Assembly (NCBI RefSeq): GCF_021568775.1
Contig: NZ_JAKGSG010000050.1
Coordinates: 1 to 64,000 of the forward strand
Length of the DNA stretch: 64,000 bases
Reading direction: 5' to 3'
From: Antribacter soli
Lineage (GTDB): Bacteria; Actinomycetota; Actinomycetes; Actinomycetales; Cellulomonadaceae
The position numbers and the translations under genes were made by a program. Shown here piece by piece: positions 18,000 through 29,100 of this stretch. Every line of letters starts with the position of its first letter. The stretch's first letter is position 1. Under the pieces are notes generated by a model. That model was not told the origin of the DNA and ran no database searches. It saw nothing but the letters and a program-made list of their open reading frames with translations.

Positions 18000-18992
18000 A
18001 TGAGGTCCTCCGTCGGCTATGCGGCGATGCTCGAGCAGTTCTCGCCCCGCGAGGCGGTCGAGCTCGCGGCGTACGCGGAGCAGCACGGGTTCAGCGGGGT
18101 CATGGCGGCGGACCACTTCCAGCCCTGGGTGCCGCAGCAGGGCCAGGCGGGCTTCGTCTGGAACGTGCTCGGGGCGCTCGGCGAACGCACCACGGGCGAC
18201 CTCGGCCCGGTGACAGCGCCCACCTTCCGCTGGCACCCAGCGGTGGTGGCACAGGCGTCCGCGACGCTCGCGGCCATGAACCCCGGGCGGCACTGGCTCG
18301 GCGTGGGCAGCGGCGAGGCGTTGAACGAGCACGTCGTCGGCGGGTACTGGCCCGAGGCGCCGGAGCGGATCAACCGCATGTTCGAGGCCGTCGAGATCAT
18401 CAAGAAGCTGTTCGCGGCGTCGGTGGCCGGACGCGACGTCAAGCACTCCGGGCCGTTCTACCGCCTGGAGTCGACGCGCCTGTGGACCATGCCCGAGACG
18501 CCGCCGGAGATCCTGGTCGCCACGGCGGGACCGGTCACCGCGCGCCGGGCCGGCCGCACCGCCGACGGGCTGATCACCGCCGCGGCCCCGCCGGACCGGA
18601 TCGAGCTGCTCTTCGCCCGGTTCGCCGACGGCGCGCGCGAGGCCGGGCGGGACCCGCAGGCCATGCCGCGCGTGCTGCAGCTCCACCTGTCCTGGGCGCC
18701 GACCCACGAGGAGGCGCTCGCGAACGCGCTGACCGAGTGGCCGAACGGCGGGATGCGGTTCAACCGGTCGGACATCCGGTCGCCGCACGACTTCGCGCAG
18801 GTCGCCCGGCACGTGCGTGCCGAGGACTTCGAGGGCCGCCTGCTCGTCTCCGCCGACCCGGACGAGCACCGCGCGGTGATCCAGGGCTACCTCGACCTGG
18901 GGTTCGACCGGATCTACCTGCACAACGCAGGGCGCAACCAGCGCGAGTGGATCGAGGTCTTCGGCCGCGAGGTCCTGCCGAAGCTGGTCTGA
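18000..18992 (+). CDS. F420-dependent LLM-class oxidoreductase, G6PDH-like family
   Basis: A 330-residue TIM-barrel protein of the bacterial luciferase-like class, closest to the F420-dependent glucose-6-phosphate dehydrogenase-related group. Seen are [18 protein letters not shown], the aspartate-rich AADHFQPW, the cofactor loop [23 protein letters not shown] and the C-terminal GFDRIYLHN. Whether it uses glucose-6-phosphate is uncertain, as several related groups act on other alcohols. The ATG at 18000 lacks a Shine-Dalgarno; TAGGGT (17988-17993) lies exactly 6 nt upstream, so the mRNA is probably leaderless. cofE follows at 70 bp, supporting F420 as cofactor. Confidence 0.85.
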   Translation: MRSSVGYAAMLEQFSPREAVELAAYAEQHGFSGVMAADHFQPWVPQQGQAGFVWNVLGALGERTTGDLGPVTAPTFRWHPAVVAQASATLAAMNPGRHWLGVGSGEALNEHVVGGYWPEAPERINRMFEAVEIIKKLFAASVAGRDVKHSGPFYRLESTRLWTMPETPPEILVATAGPVTARRAGRTADGLITAAAPPDRIELLFARFADGAREAGRDPQAMPRVLQLHLSWAPTHEEALANALTEWPNGGMRFNRSDIRSPHDFAQVARHVRAEDFEGRLLVSADPDEHRAVIQGYLDLGFDRIYLHNAGRNQREWIEVFGREVLPKLV

Positions 18993-19062
18993 CGGCCCGC
19001 AACGGCCTGGTGCGGCCGGTCGCCGGGCATCGCCGCGCGCTGCGCCGGGGGACACTTCTCCC

Positions 19063-19884
19063 GTGGAGCGACTCATCATCTGGGCCCCCGACGGCCTGCC
19101 CGAGGTGCGGCCGGGCGACGACCTGGGCGTCCTCGTGGGCGACCTCCTGGCGGGCGAGGGTCTCGCGGAGGGCGACGTCGTCGTGGTGACGTCGAAGATC
19201 GTGTCGAAGGCGGAGGGCCGCGTGGTCGCCGCGGACGACCGCGAGGACGCCGTGACCGCCGAGACCGTCCGCGTCGTCGCGACGCGCGAGCGGCCCGGGC
19301 TGCCGCCGCTGCGGATCGTGGAGAACCGGCTGGGGCTGGTCATGGCCGCGGCCGGGGTGGATGCGTCGAACACGCCGGAGGGCACGGTGCTGCTGCTGCC
19401 CCAGGACCCGGACGCGTCGGCGCGACGCATCCGGGCCGCCCTGCGCGCGCGCCTCGGCGTGGACCGGCTCGGCGTCGTCGTGACGGACACGGCGGGGCGA
19501 CCGTGGCGCGACGCGCTGGTGGACATCGCCATCGGCGCCGCCGGCATCCAGGTCGTGGACGACCTGCGGGGCGGCGTCGACGCCCACGGGCGGCCCCTGT
19601 CGGTCACGGTCACCGCGGTGGTGGACGAGGTCGCCTCTGCGAGCGAGCTGGTGCGGGGCAAGGCGACCGGCCGGGCGGTCGCCGTCGTGCGTGGCCTGGC
19701 CCGCTTCGTGGGAGACGCCGACGGGCCGGGGGCCCGGGCCCTCGTGCGGCCGAGCGCCGACGACCTCTTCCGGGAGGGTTCGGCCGAGGCGTACGCGCGG
19801 GGCTACGCGACCGGGCTCGCCGACGGGCTCTCGGCCGGCGCGCCGGGCGGGCCGGACCCGGTCCGCGCCACCCCGGCGCCGTAG
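19063..19884 (+). CDS. cofE: coenzyme F420-0:L-glutamate ligase
   Basis: A 273-residue CofE, adding glutamate residues to F420-0 with GTP. Family motifs seen are [13 protein letters not shown] (about 42-53), a central [18 protein letters not shown], and [18 protein letters not shown] (metal and nucleotide-binding region). It lacks the C-terminal nitroreductase-like domain fused in mycobacterial FbiB, so it is the short form. The GTG at 19063 has GACACT (19051-19056) 6 nt upstream rather than a Shine-Dalgarno. It lies downstream of the LLM oxidoreductase; no fbiA, fbiC or fbiD homologue is found nearby. Confidence 0.93.
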   Translation: MERLIIWAPDGLPEVRPGDDLGVLVGDLLAGEGLAEGDVVVVTSKIVSKAEGRVVAADDREDAVTAETVRVVATRERPGLPPLRIVENRLGLVMAAAGVDASNTPEGTVLLLPQDPDASARRIRAALRARLGVDRLGVVVTDTAGRPWRDALVDIAIGAAGIQVVDDLRGGVDAHGRPLSVTVTAVVDEVASASELVRGKATGRAVAVVRGLARFVGDADGPGARALVRPSADDLFREGSAEAYARGYATGLADGLSAGAPGGPDPVRATPAP

Positions 19885-19892
19885 GCGCCGAC

Positions 19893-19953
19893 CGGGTGAA
19901 AAAACGAAGGACGCCTGATTCGCCCGGGTGAATTGCCACCCCGAGCGGGTGAA
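19893..19953. promoter_or_regulatory. three phased CGGGTGAA direct repeats upstream of the RTX gene
   Basis: CGGGTGAA occurs at 19893-19900, 19925-19932 and 19946-19953, with start spacings of 32 and 21 bp (about 3 and 2 helical turns). The reverse complement TTCACCCG resembles the core of PhoP-type direct-repeat boxes of actinobacteria. This is a possible activator site for the RTX gene, about 190-250 bp before its start. Confidence 0.4.
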
Positions 19954-20013
19954 ATTTGAGCCTGGGTTTGCCCTGCATGTCACTGGGGTGTCCTCTGAGA
20001 CTCGTTATCTGGG

Positions 20014-20029
20014 TGTGACCACAGTCACA
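20014..20029. promoter_or_regulatory. CRP/GlxR-type palindrome upstream of the RTX gene
   Basis: TGTGACCACAGTCACA fits the CRP/GlxR consensus TGTGA-N6-TCACA perfectly. It sits 4 bp after a TTATCT hexamer (20005-20010) that could be a -10, so a bound regulator would cover the transcription start and more likely repress. The regulator and promoter are inferred. Confidence 0.55.
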
Positions 20030-20143
20030 GCTACGAGGAGGTTCTGACGTCACCGGCACAGCCGCCGGAGGCCGGAGCCGGAACCGCACGCCCACCAAGG
20101 GCGGGCCACACCCATTTCGACGTCTGAGCCAGGGGGCTTGTCC

Positions 20144-23100
20144 ATGCGCGCGTTTCGTGTGCCCGTCGTGTCCGTCACCACCGCCGCGCTGGTCGCGGCC
20201 GGCGTGCTGACAGCGCCGCCCGTCGTCGCCGACGAGGACGACGTCTTCGCCGAGCAGGTCGCCGCCTGGGCGGTCGGCCTCGCGCAGGAGGAGTCGCTCG
20301 CCGCGCCCCTGCCCGTGGTAGGAGTCGCGCCCGGCGGCCTCCTCGCCGCGGCGGACCCCACCCTGGGCGGTGACCTGTCGCGCGACGGGTCGCGCTACAC
20401 CCTCGAGGTGTCCGACGACGTCCCAGCCGTCCTCTCCCTGGAGCCCGCCTTCGGGCTGACCACGGCGAGCGCGGCCCTGACCGCGCACGTCACGGTGCGG
20501 GTCGAGTTCACCTTGGGCCTCGGGGCGGTGGACGACGACACGTCCTACCGGTACGTCGTCGCAGCCGGGGCTGACGCGCCCGCCGTGACCGCGAGCGTCA
20601 CGGTGGCCGGGCTGCCGGGCGCCGTGCCGGCGTCGGTCGGCGTGCTGGGCGTGGACCTGACGGAGCGCGCGGGCGCGGACCCGGTCGCGTTCACCGCCTC
20701 CTACGGCGGCACCGTGGCCGACCCGGACGGCGACGGCCGCCTCACGTTCGACGATCCCGGCGGCCTGCCGGACGACGGCGAGCTGGCCACCGCCGGCTCC
20801 GCCACGGGGCTCGCCGATGTCACGCTCGCGAGCGGGTCCACGTCCGGTGCGCTGGCGGTCACGTCAGCCGGTGACGCGTTCGCCGAACCGGTGTCCGCGA
20901 CCGTCGACTTCGCCTGGCCCGACCTCACCGACCCCTCGGGGCTGACGGTGACCCCCGACGGCTTCGACGCGGTCACCGACTTCCTCAACCTGACGGTCCG
21001 CGACACCGCAGAGGGCCTCGTGCTCGTGAAGTCGGCGCTCGCGGCCGTGCAGCGCGCGCAGCTCGACGAAGGCGGCCCCACCGGCAACCTCGACCTGCCG
21101 TTCCTGCGCGGCAGCGTCGCGGACGTGCTCGTGCTGAACGAGCAGCTCGTCACGTTCCTCACGACGAACATCAACCAGGCCGAGGAGGACGTGACCGATC
21201 CCGAGGACGGGCAGCCCACCTGGTCGAGCCTGCAGGGGCTGTTCGCCGCGCTGGAGGACGTGCCTGGGCTGTCGGTCGAGGTCGGCGCGTACGACCCGGC
21301 CACCCACCGGCTGCCGTTCACGCTGACGACGGCGCGCTCCGCGCAGGACGTAGCCGTCTACACGGCGCCCACGGCGGAAGAAGGGGAGGTCGTGGGGGAC
21401 AACGACCTCAAGCCCGGCCTCGTGGAGCTGGACAACCTGCTCACCGACGGCTCGGGCCGGGCGGTCGAGAACGTCCTGGGCGACTCGCCGCAGGCGACGG
21501 CCTCCCTGGACTACACCGCGACCGTCGAGCTCGCGTTCGACCTGCGCCCCTCCGTGGCCCACGACCCGCCGCTCCAGGTGACGGCCGACGACGGCTCGGT
21601 CGCGTTCTTCGACGAGACGCCGATCGGCGTCGACCGCACCCTGTTCCGCAGCGCCACGGCGACAGCCGACTTCCCGATCGCGACCCCGGTGGCCGCGAGC
21701 GGGCTCGTGGGCTTCGTCGAGGTCGACGTGACCGGCGAGATCGCCGTCGGCCGGGCGGCCGCGGACGCCCCCATGCTGACCCTCGCGGTCGCGGGCACGG
21801 ACTACCGCCCCGTCGGCGACCTGTTCGCGGAGCTGCGTGACGACGCCCCGGCCGCCCTCGACGTCGACCTCAACGTCGCGGCGTCCGTGACGGACGGCGC
21901 GGTGACGGTGACCGGCCTCCCGGACTTCCTGCCGTCGGCCGCGACGTGGTCCGTCCCGCCGTGCGACATCGCGGCGGCGCCGGCGGGCTGCGCGCCCGAC
22001 CTGACCGGCCTCGCCGACCTGCTCGCTCTCGACGTGGACGCGGCCGAGCCGCGGGCCCTGCTGGGCCGCGTCGCCGACACCCTCCTGCTGGCCGACTCCG
22101 GCCTGCGGTCGCCCGGCCTCCTCGGCGACGCGGCGCGCACGCCGCTGCCGCTCGTCGGCACGTCCGTCGCGGACGTCCTCGCCGGCGCCCAGGACGGCCT
22201 CGCCACCGCGACGGCCCTGACCGGCGCGGTGCAGGGTCTGGTTGACACCCCGCCGGTCACGCTGCAGGAGACGCTGGGCGACCTGAGCGACGCGCTCGGG
22301 CTCCCGGACGAGGCGCCGCTCGGCGCCCGCTACCAGGTGGTGGACGGGTCCCCGTCGCTCGTCGTGGACCTCGCCCTCGAGCGCGAGTACACGACGACCC
22401 GCACCCTCGCCTACGACCTCGACGGCGTGCCGCTCGTCGGCGCGACGTCCACGGGCACGGTCGACGTGGCGGCCTCGGTGGACGTCTCCGCCGGTGTGGC
22501 CGTCCCGCTCGCCGAGCCCGTCGCGGGCGCGGCCGGCCTGGTGCGGCTCGTCGACCCGAGCGTGAGCGCGTCCGTGTCCGCCGGTCTCGACGGCACGTTC
22601 GAGGTGTCCCTCGCCGGCCTCACCGCGGCCCTCGGTGCCGAGGGCGACGAGGTCTCGGGGCAGCTCGGCCTCACCGCGACCTTCGGCGCGACCGGTGCGA
22701 CCACCCTGGGTGGCCTCCTGGCGCTCGACCCGACCGTGGTCGGCACGGCCGACTGCGGGAGCGGCGCGACCTTGCTCTGCGCGGACCTGCCGGTCTACGT
22801 GCTGGGCAACCCGATCTCCGCGACGAACGGCTCGCTCGTGGTCGCGGTGCCCGACGACGTCTCGCTCGCCGCGGCGCTCGCCGGCACCACGGTCACGCTG
22901 CCTGACACGGGTGCGCTCGCTGCTCTGCTGTACTCGACGCCGTTCGACCTGAACACCCTCCCGTCAGGCATCCTCACGTACCTCGGGCTGCTGCAACAGG
23001 GGCTGCAGGCTGCGAGCCTGGGCGGCTCGGTGCCGCTCCTCGGCGACCAGCTCGTCGAGGCCGCGCAGGTCGTGGCCGACGCCCGCGCAGCGATCGAAGG

Positions 23101-26100
23101 CCTCGGTGACCTGGGCGAGACGGCCTACGCCGACGCGAAGGCGCAGATCGAGACCGCGCTCGGCGCCACGATCACCGAGCACTGCGGCGTGCTGCAGGCG
23201 ACGACGGACGTCGAGGTCGTCGCGACGACGGACGCCCCGTCGGGCGACCCCCAGGTCGAGTACTCGTACGTGGTCGTCGGCCGGACCGGAACGACGCCGA
23301 CGGTGCGCTCCGCACCTGACTCGGCGCAGAACGAGGCCGTGCTCAGCACGGACAACAGCAACCACGTGACGTGGGCGGCCGACGGCCGTGCGGACGGATA
23401 TCTCGTGCTCCGCTCGACCGACGGTGGCGCCACCTGGCAGCAGGTCGCCGACGTGACCGGCACCGAGTTCACCGACGACGGCACCGCCACACCGCAGGCC
23501 GCGCCCGCCGACCCGGGCGAGCCCGCGCCGATCACCGGTTGTGTCAGCAACCCGCTCGCGATCGAGACGCTCGTGGTCGAGTGGGAGTTCGACCCGAACG
23601 GCCCCGGCGGCGACCCGGAGCTGTGCGAGGTGATCCCGCTCGACGTCGGCATCCCGGGCCTCGCCCTGCGCGCCGGCAAGGACCCCGCGACCGGGGAGTG
23701 CGGTGGCACCGACGGCGGGCTGCAGGCCAGCCTCGACTACGGGTTCGGCGTCTCCGTCGCGCTCGACAAGACCGCCGGCCTCGTGATCCTCACGGGCGAC
23801 GAGGGTGACCGCGAGGCGCACGTCGGTGCGGCCGTGAACCTGCTGCCGGTCGGTGGGGAGGACGAGCCCGACCTGACGGCGCAGCTCGCGATCCTGCAGA
23901 TGGACGTCGAGAAGGCGGACCCGGACGCGCAGGAGGTCTCCGGCGAGTTCTACGTCGACCTGGTCGGCGAGCCCACCGAGGTGGGTGGCACCACGCGTAA
24001 CGCGGTGGGCCTCGACCAGCTCCTGACCAGCCCCGGCGAGGTCATCGACGTGGGCGCCACCTTCGCCGTCGACGTCGACTGGGAGCTCACCGCGGCGCCG
24101 GGCGTCGCGGGGCAGACCCTGCCCGGGATCTCGGCGAACCTGGCGCTCGGCTGGTCCGCCGGCGTCGGCGACGCGCAGCCGCAGTTCGGCGACCCGACGC
24201 CTGCCGTCGGGACGACGCCCAGCATCGCCTTCACGGACATCTCGCTCGACCTCGGCACCTTCCTGGAGAGCCAGGTCGGCCCCGCGCTCGAGGAGGTCAA
24301 CCGGGTGATCGACCCGCTGCGCCCTGTCCTGGAGACCCTGTACGCGCCGATCCCCGTGCTGACCGACCTCTCGAAGATGGCGGGTGGCGACGAGGTGTCG
24401 CTCGTGAGCATCGCCGAGGCGTACAACACCCTGGCGGGTGGCACCGACACGACCATGGTCCGCACGATCCTGCAGGTGGTCGAAACGGCGAGCACCGTCG
24501 CCGACCTGGTCGGACAGCTCGCGGGCGGCTCGGTGGCGCTGCCAGTGGGCGACCTGACCCTCGACGGCACCAGGGCATTGACAACGGCGGCCACGCCGGA
24601 CCAGGTGAGTGCCCTCAAGGCGCCCGGAGGGTTCGACCCCGCCGACCCGACCGAGGAGTCGACCGCGATCCGCAACAGCCTGACCGGCACCGCCGTCCAC
24701 GACACGGACGGGTTCGGGTTCACGTTCACGCTGCTGGAGCACCCGGAGCTGCTGGCCGACCTGCTCCTCAACGGCGACGTCGAGCTGGTGCGGTTCGACT
24801 CGGGCACGCTCGAGCTCGGCTTCTCCTTCAAGCAGTCGTTCGGCCCGGTGTACGCGCCGCCGCCGCTGCTCGTCACGCTGTCCGGCGCGGCGGGCGTCAG
24901 GGCGCGCGTCATCGTCGGGTTCGACACCCTCGGCCTGCGCAACGCGGTCGCGGCGTTCCAGAGCGGCGAGCTGTCCGACGCGATCCGCATCCTCGACGGC
25001 CTGTACCTGGCGACCACGGACCTCGAGGGCAGACAGGTTCCCGTGCTCGAGTTCTACGGCGAGCTGGCCGCAGGACTGGCGGTGAGCATCGTCATCATCA
25101 GCGTCGAGGTCCGTGGCGGGTTCGGGCTGACCGTGTCGTTCTACTGGAACGACCCGAACGACGACGGCAAGTTCCGGTTCTTCGAGTTCGGGGAGCAGGC
25201 GAAGATCAGCCCGATCTGCCTGTTCCGCACCGGCGGCCGGCTCTACCTGTTCCTCGAGCTGGGCATCACGATCGGGATCAGCATCTTCTCGGTGTCGTTC
25301 GACGTGACGATCGCGAAGGTGACGCTGCTCGACTTCACGGCCGAGCCGGACTGCGACCCCGAGCCGCCCGTCCTGGCCACCGCGGCCGGCGACACGCTCG
25401 TCGTGCACCTCGGCGCGGCCGGCACGGACGGTTTCCGTGGCGGCTCGTGGGGTGCGGACTCCGGGGACACCGAGGTGTTCAAGGTCTACGAGCGGCACGA
25501 CTTCTCCGGCGACGCAGAGCCAGAGGGCGGGTGGCCCGTCACGGGGTATGCCGTCGAGGGCCTCGGAATCGTCCAGGAGTTCCCGGGGGTGAAGGCACGC
25601 GTCGTCGTCGACGGGCGGGACAGCCAGACCGGCTTCCAGCTCACGTTCCTCGGCGACTCGGACAAGGAGGACCCCGACGCGGGCCAGGCGGGCTTCCGTA
25701 CCGACGTGGTGGTCTTCGGCTCCGAGCACGACGACGAGATCAAGACCGACGAGGGTGCGGCATCCGTCGACGCCCGGCGCGGCAACGACGTGGTGACCGC
25801 CGCCAACCCGGTGGGCCGCGCCGCGCTCCTCGCCGGCGGCCCCGGCGTCGACCGGATCACGAGCGGCCAGGGCGACTCGGTCGTGGCCGGTGACTCCGAC
25901 CTGCCCGTGACCGCAACCGTCTCCGCCGGGGGGCACGACTTCCCGGTGGCGGTCGACGCTCCCGGCGCGGGCGAGGACGGCGACGGTGACGATGCCGACG
26001 GGAACGACGTCGTCACCGCGGGCACCGGCACGAACACCCTGTTCGGCAACGGCGGCGCCGACCGCGCCGGCGTCGTCGGCCAGCAGGGCGCGCAGCGCTC

Positions 26101-29100
26101 CGGCAGCCCGAACGTCCTGGTGGGCGGCACGGGCAACGACGTGCTCACCGCAGGGCCGGGGAACGACGTCGTCTACCCCGGCACGGCGCCTTCGGGTGGC
26201 CTCCTGGACATCGACGGCGAGGCCTACACCCCGGGCGACGGGCTCACCGACGCCCAGCGCGGCTTCCTCGCGGACGACGCCGGAACCGCCGACGCGGGCA
26301 CGGTGAACCTGGTCGACACCGGCTCTGGGGCGGACCTCGTGGTCGGCTCGCAGATCGCCGACGTCGTGCGGTCCGGGTCGCTCGGTTCGGCCGGGACCAC
26401 GTCCTACCTGTTCGGCGGCGGCGCGGAGGACGTCCTGGCGGGAGGCTTCGGCTCGGACGAGGTGTTCGGCGGGCCGGCGGACGACTACGTGCTCGCCGAG
26501 CCGACCGAGGTCGGCGGCGTGTCCGGGCCGGGGGTCTTCGGGCCGCAGCGGACGATCACGGTGCTCCCGCTCCCGGCGGGCGAGACCCCGCAGTCCGACC
26601 TGCTGGTCGGCGGCGGTGGGCGCGACCACGTCGTCGGCGGCGACGGCGGTGCCCAGGCCTGGGGCGACGCCTACCGCCCCGCGGAGCTGTGCACCGCCGG
26701 GGAGCCGGTCGCGAGCGACGGTGACACCTCCGGCGCGGACGAGACGGCCGACGTCGACTCTGCCGACTACGAGGACGACCGCGACGACATCGTCGGCGGC
26801 CGGGGCGTGGACGTGGTCCGGGCCGGCGGCGGCGCGGACCGGGCACGCCTCGACGGGGCGGCCGACCGCGGCTGCGGCCAGTCCGGGCCGGACGACCTCG
26901 GCGGCGGCGACGGGCCCGACCGGGTCTGGGGCGGCAGCGGCGACGACCTGCTGACCGGCGACGAAGGCGCCGACGAGCTGTACGGCAACGCCGGGACCGA
27001 CACCGCCTTCGGCGGCGAGGGCACCGACACGATCGAGGGCAACGCGGGCGCGGACAGCCTGTTCGGCGGCGCGGCGGAGGACCTCCTCGTGGGCGGCACG
27101 CGGGCCACGGGTCGCGACGACACGGGAGACACCCTGTACGGCGACACCGGGACGGACGCGCTGATCGGCGACAACGGAGCGGCCGACCCGGCCGCGCCGC
27201 TCGGGTACCGGCCGTTCGACCTGACCGGCCCGGCAACGGCCGGCGGCGACGACCGCCTGTTCGGTGCTGCGGAGGACGACCTCGGGTACGGCGGGCTCGG
27301 CGCGGACCTCGTGTCCGGCCAGGCCGGGGCCGACCACCTCGAGGGCGGCCCCAACCCGGCGGGCTCGCCGGACACGGTCCTCGGCGACGCCGGCGGCGAC
27401 GAGCTGGTGGGCGGCTCGTTCGTCCCGGCGCCCGACGCCGGCGACGTCGTCGAGGGCGGTGCGGGCGCGGACGTCGCTCTCGGCGACAACGCGTCGGTCG
27501 TGCCGGTCGCGGTGGACCCGGCGGGCACGCCGGTGCTCGCGGGCCGCGCCACGGCGGGCCACACCGTCACCGAGCTCGACACCGCGGCCGACTCGCCGGC
27601 CGAGCACGGCGGGCCGGACGTACTACGCGGCGGCCCCGAGGACGACGCGCTGTTCGCCCAGGGCGCCGACGACCCAGAGGTCTCCGGCGGCGACGGCGAC
27701 GACCTCGCGAGCGGTGGCCGCGGCACGGACATCGTGCTCGGCGGCGCCGGGCGGGACGACCTCGTGGGCGGCTCCGTGACGCCCGTCGGCACCACGGTGC
27801 CGGGCGGCCCGGGCGCCGACGGCCAGCCGGACGCGGGGGACACCGTCGTCGGCGGGACCGACGGGGACGTCGCCCTCGGCGACAACGCAGTGGTCACCGT
27901 GGCGGCCGGCGTGCCGGCCGTGCCCAGCCCGCTGCTCGCGGGACGCGAGCGTGCCACGCAGGCGCCGCGCGTGCTGCGGCTGCTGGACCTCGGCGCCGAC
28001 GCCGGGTCTGCTGATTCAGGCGGTGACCTGGTGCAGGGCGAGGACGGCGAGGACGTCCTGCTCGGCCAGTCGGGCGACGACCGCGTGCAGGGCGGCGCGG
28101 CGGACGACGCGGCCGAGGGCGGCCCGGGCACCGACTGGCTCGAGGGCGGCGGCGGGGACGACGACCTCGTCGGCGGCTCCACGACGCCTGCGGCCGACCC
28201 CGAGTCGGACGAGCCCGGCACCGGGACCGAGGCCTCGACGGGCCAGCCCGACGCCGGGGACGTGATCCTCGGCCAGGGCGGCGACGACGCGGCGCTCGGC
28301 GACAACGGCGTGTTCCTGCGCTCTGCAGGGGCCCACGCGTCGGTGCTCGTGCGCAGCTCCACGGACGGCACGCTGGTGCGGCAGCGCACCGTGGTGCCGT
28401 ACGACCTCGGCGCACCGATGGGCGGCGGCGACTACGTGCTCGGCGGCGACGGCGTGGATGCGCTGTGGGGCCAGGACGCCGCCGACGCGATCTCCGGCGG
28501 TCCCGACGACGACTACGCCGAGGGCAACGGCGCGGGCGACGTGGTCCGCGGCGACGACCCGGTGCTCACGCTGACCGAGGGCGGGGTGCCGGACGCCGGC
28601 GTGCCCGGCGTGCCGGTCCCGGCTGCTGCGTGGCCCGGAACGACCGCCGTGGTGCCCGAGACCGGGCCGGACGGCCAGGACGACCTGATCGGCGGCTCCG
28701 CGCGCTCCGGCTTCCGGGACGGCGGCGACACGATCGAGGGCGACGGCGAGTCCGACGTAGCGCTCGGCGACGACGGCACGCTGCTCCGCGATCCCGCGGA
28801 GTCGGCCGGAACCTGGACCGACCGGGTCGAGCCGGACCGCTACCCGGCCGACACCGCCGACCCGGCCTACCCGGCGCGCCTGTTCGCGGTGCGCCTCCAC
28901 GACCCGGCCCGCGTGCCGGACGGCCAGGACGGCACCACCCGGTTCTGCGCCGAGGTGGACGACCGCGACACCTGCGAGCCGGCCGGCTCGTACGGCGCCG
29001 ACACGATCGGCGGCGGCGACGGCGACGACCGGCTCTGGGGCGGGGACGGCGACGACGCGATGCGCGGCGGGGCTGGGGCCGACGACGTCGTGGGCGAGCT

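Noticed and set aside
22964-27607. A 1547-codon open frame on the minus strand.
   Set aside because: It lies entirely opposite the RTX gene and has the Val/Arg/His-rich composition of an antisense frame in high-GC DNA, with no family motif. Similar long frames opposite the ABC exporter (10897-14136), the fdh locus (14764-18003) and ileS (58572-61313) were rejected for the same reason.
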